A stretch of 64,000 nt of DNA from Paracoccaceae bacterium (GCA_002708925.1 PAPN01000014.1:111347-175346), one strand, 5' to 3'; shown: positions 24,301 to 33,672, numbered from the stretch's first letter. Notes: generated by a model from the sequence alone, not told the origin. A program made the numbers and translations.

Positions 24301-24813
24301 CTATTGTAGCGGTTTCTCAGGAAAGGCCAGCAGCTCGGGCGGGTCATCGTAGCGCGAAACCCACAGCCCTCTGGCGTCAATGCGGGTAACGATGATGCCC
24401 GGCTCCAGGTTGTCACCCTTGCGCAGCAGACGGCCCCCGGCGGGATGCCCCACCATGGCCCAGACGCCGGTATCTGTCTGCACCACGCCGTTCAGCGTGT
24501 ACCCGAGACTTTCGAGCGGAGGCTTGGGCGGCGCGGCTGTTTGCGTGGGGGCGGAGGGCTGTGCCTGCGGCGGCGCGGGGGGCTGGGGCTCGCCGAATAG
24601 CGGGGGCCAATGGCGCGCAACAATCGGGGCGCTGGACTCTGGGGCGCCCTGCTCGGGATCAGCCTGTCTGGCGCGGTTTGGCATCTTGGGCGCGCTGAGC
24701 AGAACAGAGCGCGCCTGCGGCCCCGCCATGCCCGACATCACCCATAATGCGTGCCCGGCCAGGCCGGCCGTTCCCAGCAATGCCAGGGTGATGATCGCTG
24801 CCAACAGCCGCAT
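24301..24813 (-). CDS. gspC: Type II secretion protein GspC (short, no PDZ domain)
   Basis: This 170-residue protein has an N-terminal membrane helix (LAAIITLALLGTAGLAGHALWV), a Pro-rich linker (EPQPPAPPQAQPSAPTQ) and a periplasmic HR domain (LNGVVQTDTGVWAMVGHPAGG, then LLRKGDNLEPGIIVTRI). GspC links the inner-membrane platform to the secretin. The usual C-terminal PDZ domain is missing, so only the homology region remains, as in some alphaproteobacterial systems. It is on the opposite strand from gspD-F and divergent from a lipoprotein gene. Confidence 0.85.
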   Translation of the reverse strand: MRLLAAIITLALLGTAGLAGHALWVMSGMAGPQARSVLLSAPKMPNRARQADPEQGAPESSAPIVARHWPPLFGEPQPPAPPQAQPSAPTQTAAPPKPPLESLGYTLNGVVQTDTGVWAMVGHPAGGRLLRKGDNLEPGIIVTRIDARGLWVSRYDDPPELLAFPEKPLQ

Positions 24814-24914
24814 GAGGTCTCCTGCCTTGACACGGGGAATACGGGCGATGATAGACGCCCATCTGGGATTGTGCTATGATCCTAGCAATCAAATAAAAAT
24901 GATACGAGCAGACA

Positions 24915-25427
24915 ATGCAGGCAATCTCTTTTTCCAAACTCGCGATTGCGGGTGGCATCGTGCTTTTGCTGGGCAGCTGTGACGCGCCAACGAACGGTCA
25001 GGGCGGATTTCAAAAGCAATATGTCGTTGCGCGCGATGCGCTGGAGAGCGGCCATTACGCGCGCGCCAGCCGCGCCTATGGTCAGCTCATGCAAACGGCC
25101 GGACCCCTGCGGCCTCGTCTGCAACTGGAATATGCCCACAGCGAATTGCGGGCCGGAAACTATGCCGAAGCCGCGCGGCTGGCCTCGGATCTGGCGGAGA
25201 ACCAAAAAGGGCAGGATCGCGCGGCGGCCTTGTCCGTGCAGGGGACGGCTCAGCATGAACTGGGGCTGACCATGCTGCAAAAGGGGGATGCGAAATCGGG
25301 GAAAGGGCTGTTAACCGCAGCCGAAAAAGCCCTGTCCGAGGTCGTGAAAACCCATCCCGATCTGGATCCTTTGGGGTCGCTTGCCGGGCGGCGTGCGGCC
25401 ATTCAGGCGCGCTTGAAACGGCTGTAA
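24915..25427 (+). CDS. TPR-like lipoprotein inside the T2SS cluster
   Basis: This 170-residue protein has a lipoprotein signal with lipobox LGSC (Cys about residue 22). Its mature part forms helical repeats (ARDALESGHYARASRAYGQLM, then YAHSELRAGNYAEAARLASDL) of tetratricopeptide type. It stands between gspC and gspM and is transcribed convergent to the gspM-L-K-J-I-H-G run. Such a lipoprotein could act as the secretin pilotin, but known pilotins (GspS, OutS) differ in sequence and this is inference. Confidence 0.75.
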   Translation: MQAISFSKLAIAGGIVLLLGSCDAPTNGQGGFQKQYVVARDALESGHYARASRAYGQLMQTAGPLRPRLQLEYAHSELRAGNYAEAARLASDLAENQKGQDRAAALSVQGTAQHELGLTMLQKGDAKSGKGLLTAAEKALSEVVKTHPDLDPLGSLAGRRAAIQARLKRL

Positions 25428-25428
25428 T

Positions 25429-25917
25429 TCAGCGCGGCGACAGGATCAGCGTGACCGAGATCACGCTGGCTGTTTCGGTGGCCTCTATCCGGTAGCTGTC
25501 CAGCACATAGCCCCATTGCGGATGTTGCCCGGCCAGCCAGGTTGTGAAGCGCAGAAAATCCACCTGGTCAAAGGTTAGCGCAATCCCGTCATTTCCACGC
25601 GCGCTGAGCGCGGTAACGTCCTCGCGTAGATTCGCCTGGATCAGGCTCTGTTCAAGCCCGGCCAGACCCAGCGGCGGGCCAACGCGTTGCGACGGGGCGG
25701 GCGTCAGCGTGGCGGCCTGGTTAGCGCGATCCCGCACCCAGGACTGCAATGCCAGAGCCTGAATATGAGCCTGTTCCGCCTGTTTTCGTGTCTCGACCAT
25801 CGGCAGCAGCAGCCCGAACACCACCGCCAGCGGCAATATGAAAAACGTCACCACGCCGATCAGCAGCCGTTCGCGGGGGCTAAGCGAGAGCAGAAGGTCG
25901 ATCAGACGATTGCTCAT
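25429..25917 (-). CDS. gspM: Type II secretion protein GspM
   Basis: This 162-residue protein has a short cytoplasmic N-terminus (LLLSLSPRERLLIGVV), one membrane helix and a periplasmic ferredoxin-like part (GIALTFDQVDFLRFTTWL). GspM binds GspL in the inner-membrane platform. The start at 25917 overlaps the gspL stop by ATGA, which decides against longer in-frame starts that would lie inside gspL. It is the last gene of the minus-strand run. Confidence 0.85.
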   Translation of the reverse strand: MSNRLIDLLLSLSPRERLLIGVVTFFILPLAVVFGLLLPMVETRKQAEQAHIQALALQSWVRDRANQAATLTPAPSQRVGPPLGLAGLEQSLIQANLREDVTALSARGNDGIALTFDQVDFLRFTTWLAGQHPQWGYVLDSYRIEATETASVISVTLILSPR

Positions 25918-27080
25918 TCCCGAGCCTCCTGCATTTGAATGCGGTATTCGGCGCGCACACCGTCCGTATCGGTCGAGGCGCGAGAATCCGTGACCTCGGC
26001 GGTCAAACCGGCAGATCGCAGCGCTTCGGCCAGTCGCTCTATTGTGGCGAAATCCGGTAGCCGCAGGGCCAGCACAATGCCATCGTTTGCCGTATAGGAA
26101 AGCTGCTCGGGGATCGTTCCGAATGTATGGGTGGCCTGCGCGACCAGGCGGGTCAGCTCGATCGGATCCTTGCGGGTTTCGGGCCTGGCCTTCGACTGAA
26201 GATCGGCCAAAGCACGCGTCACCTGAAGGCGAATATCCAGCAGGGGCCCAAGGTTCGGAAAAGCCGTCTGGACCTGCGCCTGGGTTTGGGCATTGATCCG
26301 GGCGGTGTCGGTTGTCAGTTTGTTGGTCTGAAGCTGCTGAACCGTGCCGAACAGGGCCGCAGCCAGAGTGCCGGCCAAAAGCGGCCACCGCCACGGCAGA
26401 ACGCGTGCCGCCAGGCGGGATCTGGCCGCCATCGGATCCGCGCGCAAATCGGCTGACAGCTCGTTATGGGTCAGCACACCGGGTAAGGGTAGGTCCAGCG
26501 CGGCCAGCTCTTTTTCCGTGCGCGTGACTGGCAGGCCCTGTTCGCGAGCCCAGATTTCCGCATCGGCCAATGGCGATAAAAGATGTATGGCAATAGGCTT
26601 CTCTTCGGTCTCTTGCAGGGCGCTTTCAAGCATCGAAAGCAGCATCGCGGGCCGCGCTGAAAACCCATCCTGAGGGCCTAATCGGGCAAGAACAGAGCCT
26701 GTTTCATCCGTATCCAGGCACCAGATCTGCGCCGCACAGGGCAGTGACAGATAGTCGGGCAAAACAGCGCGTGCCGAGGTCTGTTTCCATTGGGCCAGAT
26801 GTGCCGGGTCGGTGATCAGAACGCGGTTCCAATCGTCGGCACCGTTCGCGGCTGCAAAGGGACGCATCTGCACTGCCGACATGTCCAGCCCCAGCCGATC
26901 CGATAATTGCCGTCGGGCCACTTGTTCGCGCGCGATACCGCGCAGACCGGCCGGCAGATCGAGCCGGATCAGCGGCACGTCCAGCCCCGACACCAGTACG
27001 ATCTGCTGCGCGTTTGGCGGCTGCTTGGCGTCCAGACGAACAAAGGACGGCGTTGAATGATCGGCGGGTTGGGTGGGCAA
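25914..27080 (-). CDS. gspL: Type II secretion protein GspL
   Basis: This 388-residue protein recruits GspE to the membrane. The N-terminal cytoplasmic actin-like domain begins with IVLVSGLDVPLIRLDLP. One membrane helix (WPLLAGTLAAALFGTVQQL) lies near residue 240. The periplasmic domain follows, with a long helical linker (TTDTARINAQTQAQVQTAF). Sequence conservation is low, but gene position between gspM and gspK and domain layout make the call secure. Confidence 0.83.
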   Translation of the reverse strand: MPTQPADHSTPSFVRLDAKQPPNAQQIVLVSGLDVPLIRLDLPAGLRGIAREQVARRQLSDRLGLDMSAVQMRPFAAANGADDWNRVLITDPAHLAQWKQTSARAVLPDYLSLPCAAQIWCLDTDETGSVLARLGPQDGFSARPAMLLSMLESALQETEEKPIAIHLLSPLADAEIWAREQGLPVTRTEKELAALDLPLPGVLTHNELSADLRADPMAARSRLAARVLPWRWPLLAGTLAAALFGTVQQLQTNKLTTDTARINAQTQAQVQTAFPNLGPLLDIRLQVTRALADLQSKARPETRKDPIELTRLVAQATHTFGTIPEQLSYTANDGIVLALRLPDFATIERLAEALRSAGLTAEVTDSRASTDTDGVRAEYRIQMQEARE

Positions 27081-27144
27081 TGCGGGCTCTTTGGGTTCAG
27101 GCTTTGGGCGATTGTGACGGCTGGGGGCGAATTGTGCAATCCCG

Positions 27145-28089
27145 CTAAGGCCGCGAGGTCAGGCGCCAAATGACCGTCAGCGCAGCAGGAACGCCCTTGC
27201 GGTTCAGCAGTACCTGGCGGCTTGCGTGCTGGCCATCCACGCTGGCCGTAATCTCAAGGCCAAACCATTCCGAGCTGACCTCTAGCTGGTTTTCTCGTAT
27301 CTGCTCAGGGTCTGTATCAGTCTCTGAATCGCCTGAATCCGTCTCGTCTGCGGTGGCCAGGCCGACGGCGACCATGAAGGACTGAACCGATGCGAAAGGC
27401 CGTTCGCGGCGTTCGGCAAGAAGTTGATCAATGGCAGGGGCGCTGAGATTCGGAAGAAAAGCCGCCAGAACCTTTGGGTCGGCCGTATTCGGGTTCAGCT
27501 TGCTGCCCCCTGGCAGGGCGGTCAGATAGGGGCGCAGCAGTTCGCGGCCACGATCCGAGAGACCAGGCATCCTGTCCAGTTGCCGGATCATCAGCAGGGC
27601 CCCGCCAACCGGGTCTTGTGGCGGATCGAGCCGCAAGAAAGCCCCCCGGTCAGACGGCCCTCCGTTTTGCAGTAAGGCGCGCAGGGTTTTGCCGTCTTGT
27701 TCGGACACGCTCAGCCCATCGAGTAGCCGGTCAAACGCCGCCTGCGCGGCCCCGTTTTCAGGATCGTTCAGCCAGTTGACGTTAAAGCGCCCCTGCAAAT
27801 CCGCAATCCGGCCAGCGACGCGCCCACGTTCAAGCGGAACGTCATAGGCGGTTTTGGCCCAGATGCGCTCAAGGTGGTCGGGGCCTCCGTCCGCGGACTG
27901 GCTGAGGATCTGGATGGCCAGGGACTCGAACGCGTCCAGATTCAGCGTGATCTGAGCCGTCGCGCGGCTTTGGCTAAGCTGCGCGCGCCCGGTTTCGGCC
28001 CGCGCCAGCAGCAGCACTGCAATCGTTGTCAGAGCAGCCACCAGGATCAGGGCGTTCACCAGAACAAATCCGCGCGTGCCGGGGTTCAT
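27145..28089 (-). CDS. gspK: Type II secretion minor pseudopilin GspK
   Basis: This 314-residue protein has a prepilin leader ending TRG followed by FVLVNALILVAALTTIAVLLL. The fifth residue after the cleavage site is Asn rather than Glu, as expected, since GspK is the pseudopilin lacking Glu5. The large periplasmic domain contains the helix-hairpin-like segment NTADPKVLAAFLPNLS and AIDQLLAERRERPF. It caps the pseudopilus tip with GspI and GspJ. It overlaps gspJ by four bases. Confidence 0.9.
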   Translation of the reverse strand: MNPGTRGFVLVNALILVAALTTIAVLLLARAETGRAQLSQSRATAQITLNLDAFESLAIQILSQSADGGPDHLERIWAKTAYDVPLERGRVAGRIADLQGRFNVNWLNDPENGAAQAAFDRLLDGLSVSEQDGKTLRALLQNGGPSDRGAFLRLDPPQDPVGGALLMIRQLDRMPGLSDRGRELLRPYLTALPGGSKLNPNTADPKVLAAFLPNLSAPAIDQLLAERRERPFASVQSFMVAVGLATADETDSGDSETDTDPEQIRENQLEVSSEWFGLEITASVDGQHASRQVLLNRKGVPAALTVIWRLTSRP

Positions 28090-28745
28090 TGCAGGGTCTC
28101 CAGCAGGGGAACGGGGCCGATACCGTCAAGATGCAGGGTGATCTCGATAGCCCGAGGCAAAGAGCTGGAATACAGCTGTGGCACGGGCGCCCCGCCATCT
28201 GAATCCGGCCCGCCCGCGCCGAGCCCGAAATCGCCCGTTCCGCTTAGCCCCGGTTTCCACCCGGCCTGCCCCCAATGGCTGCGTATCTGCATGTCCGATA
28301 CCCCTTCGAGCAGCAGAACTTCGGGGAATTGCGCATTCCGATAGGCCGGAATCAAGGTGGGCCAGACGGTGCGCCACAGCTGCCGGGTATGACGATCCAG
28401 CCGGTATGAAACCCGGTGCATTCGCGGCGGATCATTCAGATTCAGCCCGTTTTGCCCGCCGATGGACAGCGCAAAGCCATCCAGTGTTTCCGCCGCAGCC
28501 GAGCGGGGCGGCGCGCGCTCGGGTGGGAAAAACAGCATGGGCACGGCGGCATTCAGATCAGCGCGGATCAGGCTGATCGCCACCGAGATTTCCTGCATCC
28601 GGTCCGAGCGATCCAGCAGGCCGTCGCGTTGACGCAGCATCGCAGACAGGGCCTGGGCACCCATCACGGCGACCAGCGCGAAAATGGCCATGGCGGCGAC
28701 CAGCTCGATCAGGGTCAGCCCGCGCGTATGGCGCAGGCGGCTCAT
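28086..28745 (-). CDS. gspJ: Type II secretion minor pseudopilin GspJ
   Basis: This 219-residue pseudopilin has the leader HTRG and the N-terminal helix LTLIELVAAMAIFALVAVMG, with Glu at position 5. The C-terminal domain shows HRVSYRLDRHTRQLWRTVWP and LLLEGVSDMQIRS, typical of GspJ. It forms the tip complex with GspI and GspK. It overlaps both neighbours by four bases. Confidence 0.9.
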   Translation of the reverse strand: MSRLRHTRGLTLIELVAAMAIFALVAVMGAQALSAMLRQRDGLLDRSDRMQEISVAISLIRADLNAAVPMLFFPPERAPPRSAAAETLDGFALSIGGQNGLNLNDPPRMHRVSYRLDRHTRQLWRTVWPTLIPAYRNAQFPEVLLLEGVSDMQIRSHWGQAGWKPGLSGTGDFGLGAGGPDSDGGAPVPQLYSSSLPRAIEITLHLDGIGPVPLLETLQ

Positions 28746-29122
28746 CTGAATGCCCCTGGGATGTCCGGCGGCAGATAGAGCGTCAGCCCCGATTTCTGCC
28801 CCGAAGGTGTCTGAGCCAAGAGCGTGGTCTTGACCAGCCCGGCCTGGGTGCGCTGACGTGTTTGACTAAGAGTGATGTCCATGGGGCCGATTTTTACGAC
28901 GCTTGGCAGGTTGGCAAAGGGGCCCAGCAGTTGCAGCTCTTGCGCGCGGTTTCGTGCGGCGGTGTCGGCCAGCAGGCGGGGCAGCTCGGCGCCGATGGCG
29001 GCGCGGGCCTGATCGGAACTGCGCAGCGCCGCCAGACTGCCAATGGACAGAACCGCAATGGCCACCACCAGTTCAAGCAAAGTCAGCCCGCGCTGACGTT
29101 TCATGCGCTTCATCCGTCGCAT
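28742..29122 (-). CDS. gspI: Type II secretion minor pseudopilin GspI
   Basis: This 126-residue pseudopilin has a basic leader (KRMKRQRG) and the helix LTLLELVVAIAVLSIGSLAAL with Glu at position 5. The pattern AAIGAELPRLLADTAARNRAQEL and a short C-terminal sheet fit GspI. Two nearby starts (MRRMKRMKRQ) give slightly different leaders. It overlaps gspH by 13 bases. Confidence 0.86.
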   Translation of the reverse strand: MRRMKRMKRQRGLTLLELVVAIAVLSIGSLAALRSSDQARAAIGAELPRLLADTAARNRAQELQLLGPFANLPSVVKIGPMDITLSQTRQRTQAGLVKTTLLAQTPSGQKSGLTLYLPPDIPGAFR

Positions 29123-29568
29123 GTCAGGGCGCTCCAGCCGTCATTGCGGCACTGGATTCCGCTGGGGAATTGGATGGTGAACGGGGTGCTTTGCCCCGAT
29201 GGTAAATACAGGATTTGCGGGGCGCTGGCGGGGCCATGGCGATGGTTCCGGGGGATGCTTAGCACCACCTGACCGTCCCAGGTGACGCGTGTCTCGGCGA
29301 TTTTCCAGCCGTCGGGGGTGTGGCTGGCGGGGAACATGCCGCGCGGCTCGACCCGCAGGCCGCGGATCTGCTGCCCGGTGATGGCCAGGGTGCGCAAATT
29401 CCGATGGGCCTGCTTAAACAGAGACTGCGCCGAGGCCCCCGGCCCGTCCGATCGGCCAAGCGCCAGCGTTGCTCCGACAGACAGAACCGCCAGAACCGCG
29501 ACGGCGACCATCAGCTCGATCAGAGTGAACCCGCGCGGGGCTGGAATGCGGGTTACTTGGCGCTCCAT
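29110..29568 (-). CDS. gspH: Type II secretion pseudopilin GspH
   Basis: This 152-residue pseudopilin has leader PRG and helix FTLIELMVAVAVLAVLSVGATL. The body contains FKQAHRNLRTLAITGQQIRG and a C-terminal beta sheet (TPFTIQFPSGIQCR), matching GspH. It overlaps gspG by 16 bases and gspI by 13, which supports one transcript for the whole run. Confidence 0.87.
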   Translation of the reverse strand: MERQVTRIPAPRGFTLIELMVAVAVLAVLSVGATLALGRSDGPGASAQSLFKQAHRNLRTLAITGQQIRGLRVEPRGMFPASHTPDGWKIAETRVTWDGQVVLSIPRNHRHGPASAPQILYLPSGQSTPFTIQFPSGIQCRNDGWSALTCDG

Positions 29569-29999
29569 GATCCGATATCCGCATTCGCGCCATCCCCGCC
29601 GGGGGACGCGTCCGCACCATAGGTGAAGATGTCGAAATCTCCGTGTACGCCGGGGGTAAGGTATTGATAAGGCTGGCCCCAGGGGTCAACCGGCAGCCGA
29701 TCCATATATTGCGACCAGTTCGCGGGCACCGGATCTGAGCCGGGCCGGGTGACCAGCGCAGACAGCCCCTGTTCGGACGTGGGATAGCGGAAATTGTCCA
29801 GGCGATACAGCTGCACGGCACTGGCAATGGCGGCGATATCGGCCTGGGCTCGGGCGGCGCGGGCCTGATCGGGGCGGTCGATGACACGCGGCACGATCAC
29901 CAGCGCCAGCACCGAAAGAATAACCACGACAACCATCAGTTCAAGCAAAGAGAAACCGGCGTCTTTTTCGGAATGAGGGGGTAAATCGGCTTGGGTCAT
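29553..29999 (-). CDS. gspG: Type II secretion major pseudopilin GspG
   Basis: This 148-residue protein is the main pseudopilus subunit. The leader ends DAG and is followed by FSLLELMVVVVILSVLALVIVP, with Glu at position 5. The diagnostic GspG end is present: LYRLDNFRYPTSEQGLSALV, DPWGQPYQYLTPG, and DIFTYGADASPGGDGANADIGSW, which holds the calcium loop. The start at 29999 (MTQADLPP) is preferred because longer starts have no function in a leader. It opens the minus-strand run gspG-H-I-J-K-L-M. Confidence 0.94.
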   Translation of the reverse strand: MTQADLPPHSEKDAGFSLLELMVVVVILSVLALVIVPRVIDRPDQARAARAQADIAAIASAVQLYRLDNFRYPTSEQGLSALVTRPGSDPVPANWSQYMDRLPVDPWGQPYQYLTPGVHGDFDIFTYGADASPGGDGANADIGSWSAK

Positions 30000-30125
30000 A
30001 GAAAAATCCTGTTGCTGCGCCCGCATGATAAAGAGAAGTCGCGCGCGCTGTCTACTGATGCCTAACGCAAGCCGCGGCTTGCGGGCAATGGACAAAAGCG
30101 GGGGGGCAGGTCAAAACTGCGGCGG

Positions 30126-30899
30126 ATGCAACTGACTGACCCGATCCTTTTGCTGCTGGTGATGTGCGGCCCCTTTGTGGGGTCGTTCCTGGGGGTGCTG
30201 GTGGATCGGCTGCCGCGCGGACAGGATGTTGTCTGGGGGCGATCTGCCTGCCGTCGGTGCGGCACCCGGCTGGCGTTTCGGGATCTGATTCCGGTGGTTT
30301 CCTATCTGTGGCTAAGAGGGGCGTGCCGGCATTGCGCAGGGGGGATCGCGCCCTGGGTTCTGTATCTGGAAATTGCGGCCACGGGGGGGGCTGTTCTGGC
30401 CGCGATGGCGGCACCGTCGGCCGGGCTGGCCTGGGTTTGGGCCGTGTGGCTTTGGCTGCTGCTGGCCTTGGCGATGTGCGATCTGACTCGGTTTCGTCTG
30501 CCCGATCCGCTGACGTTATGTGCGTTTGTCGTGGCTCTGGTCATTGCGGTTATGCCCGGCGGGATCGGGATGCAGGCGGGTTTGACTGGTGCATTGGCGG
30601 GGGCGGGCAGCTTTGCCGCTTTGCGCTGGGGATACCGGGCGCTGCGCGGGCGCGAGGGCCTGGGCCTGGGGGATGTGAAGCTTATGGCCGGGCTGGGGGC
30701 CTGGAGCGGGGTAAGAGACCTCCCTCTGTTGGTGCTGATTGCCGCCTCCTGCGCTCTGGCCGTTGCGCTTGTACCGCGCGTGCTGGCGCGTTCTCGGGGG
30801 ACAAAGCGGCTGGCCCTGCGCGCGCTTCCGTTTGGGGCCGCCCTATGCGGATCGGCGGGTGCCTTGTGGCTGGCGCGTGTTCTGGCAGTGCCGCTCTGA
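30126..30899 (+). CDS. gspO: Prepilin peptidase (GspO/PilD type)
   Basis: This 257-residue membrane protease cleaves and methylates the pseudopilin leaders. The N-terminal methylase domain has two CxxC pairs (ACRRCGTRL and ACRHCAGG) and the GPFVGSFLGVLVDRLP start. The catalytic aspartates are in AMCDLTRFRLPD and GLGDVKLMAG. About eight hydrophobic helices follow the usual pattern. It is divergent from gspG across a 126-base gap that must hold both promoters. Confidence 0.93.
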   Translation: MQLTDPILLLLVMCGPFVGSFLGVLVDRLPRGQDVVWGRSACRRCGTRLAFRDLIPVVSYLWLRGACRHCAGGIAPWVLYLEIAATGGAVLAAMAAPSAGLAWVWAVWLWLLLALAMCDLTRFRLPDPLTLCAFVVALVIAVMPGGIGMQAGLTGALAGAGSFAALRWGYRALRGREGLGLGDVKLMAGLGAWSGVRDLPLLVLIAASCALAVALVPRVLARSRGTKRLALRALPFGAALCGSAGALWLARVLAVPL

Positions 30900-30982
30900 G
30901 TCGTTGAATTTTCAATCCGATCCGCCTAGGGTGACGGCGCGAACACCAAAGATTATCCGCAGTTTTTTGGACAGATTGAATT

Positions 30983-32539
30983 ATGTTTCGGCTACGATCC
31001 TTCTTGCGGCCAGGCGCCGCTGCGCTGGCTGCGCTGACCTTTAGCTCTCAGTTGTTGATGGCTCAGGATTTACCTGAGATGTCCGCGATTGAACAAGCCT
31101 GGCAGCGTGGCGATTTCATCACTGTCCGTGAGGGGCTGAAACAACTGGCCGAACAGACGGATCGCCCGCTGGCGCATTATCGTTACGGGCGCGTGCTGCT
31201 GGAGGGTCGGGGCGGTCCCGTGGATGTTCCGGGGGCCGTTGAATGGTTACAGCGCGCGGCAGATGGCAATGATGTGAAAGCCGCCACTTTGCTGGCCCGT
31301 ATCTACCTAAGCCAGATGCCGAACGGCCCTGCGCGTGATACCGAGCAGGCGGCGGTTTTACTGAACAAGGCCGCCACCCGAGGCGAGGCCGAAGCGCAAT
31401 ACTATCTGGCGCTGCTGTATAAGCAGGGCGAGGGCCTGCCCAAGGATCTGACTCAGGCGTTCAACTGGCTGCTGGCCTCGGCCGAGCAGGGCTATATTGA
31501 ATCGCAATATGAGCTGGCGAATGCGTATGCCGAAGGTTTCGGAACGCCTAAAAACACGCCCCAGGCCCTGCGCTGGCTTAGCATGGCAGCAGATGGGGGT
31601 CATGCGAATGCGCAGTTCTTTCTGGCTATGGCGATGGACCAGGGGCAGGGCGCGCCATTGGATCGCAGGGCGGCTTTGGGGTGGCTACGGCGCGCGGCAG
31701 AGTCCGGGCATGTCATTGCGCAGCGCTTTTTGGGTAAAAAATACCTGCAAGGCGACGGGACCGAGGCAAACGAAGCCGAAGCGGTCCGCTGGCTGCAATC
31801 CGCCGCCAAAGCCGGCGATGGGGTGGCATATTACCTGATGGGAACGGCCTTTCGTGGGGATTTCGGCATTCCGGCGGATGCGAAACAGGCCTGGGACATG
31901 TTCCATGCGGCCTCGCAGCACAGTTATGGCCCGGCAACCACGGCGATGGGGCGGATGTTAGAGACCGGCCAGCTTGGTACGGTGAATTTGGCCGATGCCG
32001 TCACATTGTATCGCCGGGCGTTGCAGCAGGGCGATCAGGCGGCGGCGGTGCATCTGGGCAAGATGGCTGGGGCAGGGACGCTAGAGGGGTTGGCACCTCC
32101 GCATCTGGCGGTGCCCTGGGCGATGGCGGCGGCTGACAATGGCGATTCCGCCGCGTTGGACTGGGTCCATGGCCAAGCCAAAGCGGGACTGCGCCCGGCA
32201 CAAGCCACGTATGGGATCTGGCTGACGAAGCAAGGCCGGGCCACCGACGCCGTGGCGTTTTTGCAATCGGCCGCGCAGAAGGGCGGGATTGATGCTCAAT
32301 ACCAGCTGGGCCTGATGCGGACGACCGGCAACGGGATTGAACAGGACTATGTTCGCGCGCATTCCTGGATGAATATCGCTGCCACAAGCGGCCATACCGA
32401 GGCCGCGCAGAAGCGCGATGTCCTGAATGATTTGCTAACCCCGGAACAGGTGGCCGAGGCTCAGGCGCTGACGCGCGCTTATTTTCAGGCGGCCCGCAAG
32501 GCCGGTCTGGACAGCGCTCAGGAGGCAGGGCGCGAATGA
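30983..32539 (+). CDS. Exported Sel1-repeat protein (518 aa)
   Basis: This protein starts with a signal peptide (AAALAALTFSSQLLMAQ). The mature chain is a string of about ten Sel1-like helical repeats of 36 residues (for example YYLALLYKQGEGLPKDLTQA, then FNWLLASAEQGYIESQYELA). Sel1 repeats bind partner proteins. It follows the prepilin peptidase by 83 bases and overlaps the next Sel1 gene by ATGA, so the pair may be scaffold proteins linked to secretion or the cell envelope. A specific partner cannot be read from sequence. Confidence 0.85.
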   Translation: MFRLRSFLRPGAAALAALTFSSQLLMAQDLPEMSAIEQAWQRGDFITVREGLKQLAEQTDRPLAHYRYGRVLLEGRGGPVDVPGAVEWLQRAADGNDVKAATLLARIYLSQMPNGPARDTEQAAVLLNKAATRGEAEAQYYLALLYKQGEGLPKDLTQAFNWLLASAEQGYIESQYELANAYAEGFGTPKNTPQALRWLSMAADGGHANAQFFLAMAMDQGQGAPLDRRAALGWLRRAAESGHVIAQRFLGKKYLQGDGTEANEAEAVRWLQSAAKAGDGVAYYLMGTAFRGDFGIPADAKQAWDMFHAASQHSYGPATTAMGRMLETGQLGTVNLADAVTLYRRALQQGDQAAAVHLGKMAGAGTLEGLAPPHLAVPWAMAAADNGDSAALDWVHGQAKAGLRPAQATYGIWLTKQGRATDAVAFLQSAAQKGGIDAQYQLGLMRTTGNGIEQDYVRAHSWMNIAATSGHTEAAQKRDVLNDLLTPEQVAEAQALTRAYFQAARKAGLDSAQEAGRE

Positions 32540-33672
32540 ATCTGTCGCGTATTCTGCTTGTCTTGTGTCTGGCGCTGCCGCTGTGCGCGCAGGCGCAGGC
32601 CGCAAATGATGCCGAATCCATGTACCAGAAGGGTCTGCAATACCAGACGGGCGAAGGTGTGTTGCAGAACTATGCGCAAGCGGCCGAATGGTACGCCAAG
32701 GCGGCAGATCAGGGCCATCCGGCGGCCCAGAACAGGCTGGCGCAGCATTTATTCGAAGGGCTGGGCACTGCGCAGGATACTCAAGCCGCGCTGACCTGGT
32801 TTGCCCGCGCGGCAGAGAGCGGCGATGCCGGGTATCAGTTCGATTATGCCACGGCGTTGCAGACCATGGGCATGGAGACACAGGCCGCGCAGGTCTATCT
32901 GCTGGCGGCAGATCAGGGCCATCTTGAGGCGCAGACCAGCCTGGGGGTTCTGTATCAGAACGGTCAGGGCGTGCCTCAGGATTTAGAACGGGCGCGTGCT
33001 TTGTATGAAGGGCCCGCAGATGCCGGACTGGCGCGGGCTCAGAACAATCTGGGGCTGCTTTACGTGCGCGGCGACGGTGTTGAGCAGGACTATGAACATG
33101 CCGCGCAGCTGTTTCAGCTGGCCGCCGAGCAGGGGCTTCATACCGCGATGACGAACCTTGGCGTCATGTATGAAAACGGGTTCGGAGTAGAACGGGACGA
33201 AACCAGGGCCCATGAGCTCTATCGCATGGGGGGGCGCAAAGAGACCGGGGAACAGATTGCTCTGCCGCTTTATGATCCGCGGCTGGCGCCGCCTGTCATG
33301 ACCCCCGAGGCCCAGGAGATTTTGCAAAGGTCTGCCCAGGCCCGAGACCCCATCGCGCAGTTTCAGCTGGCCTGGCTGCTGTTGCAGCCCCGGACGGTTC
33401 CGTTCGAAGATCAGCGCCTTGCTGCGCGCCTGATGGAGGAAGCCGCAAAATCCGGTCTGAGCAGCGCCATGGCGAACCTGGGATGGATGTATTTCAGCGG
33501 TCTGGGCGTACCTCAGGACTATGTATTGGGGCATATGTGGCTGGTGCTGGCCAGCGCGTCGGGCGACGCGCAGATTCAGGCGGTGAACGCACAGCTATCA
33601 CGAAATCTGCTGCCCAGTCAGATTGACGAGGCACAAGAGAAGGCCATGGCCTATTTACAAGCAAAGCATTAA
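32536..33672 (+). CDS. Exported Sel1-repeat protein (378 aa)
   Basis: This protein has a signal peptide (ILLVLCLALPLCAQAQA) and Sel1 repeats (YQTGEGVLQNYAQAAEWYAK, LGVLYQNGQGVPQDLERARA, LGVMYENGFGVERDETRAHE). A less regular break of about 30 residues separates the first five repeats from the last two. It is translationally coupled to the preceding Sel1 gene. It is followed by an AT-rich gap and a secreted protein gene. Confidence 0.85.
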   Translation: MNLSRILLVLCLALPLCAQAQAANDAESMYQKGLQYQTGEGVLQNYAQAAEWYAKAADQGHPAAQNRLAQHLFEGLGTAQDTQAALTWFARAAESGDAGYQFDYATALQTMGMETQAAQVYLLAADQGHLEAQTSLGVLYQNGQGVPQDLERARALYEGPADAGLARAQNNLGLLYVRGDGVEQDYEHAAQLFQLAAEQGLHTAMTNLGVMYENGFGVERDETRAHELYRMGGRKETGEQIALPLYDPRLAPPVMTPEAQEILQRSAQARDPIAQFQLAWLLLQPRTVPFEDQRLAARLMEEAAKSGLSSAMANLGWMYFSGLGVPQDYVLGHMWLVLASASGDAQIQAVNAQLSRNLLPSQIDEAQEKAMAYLQAKH

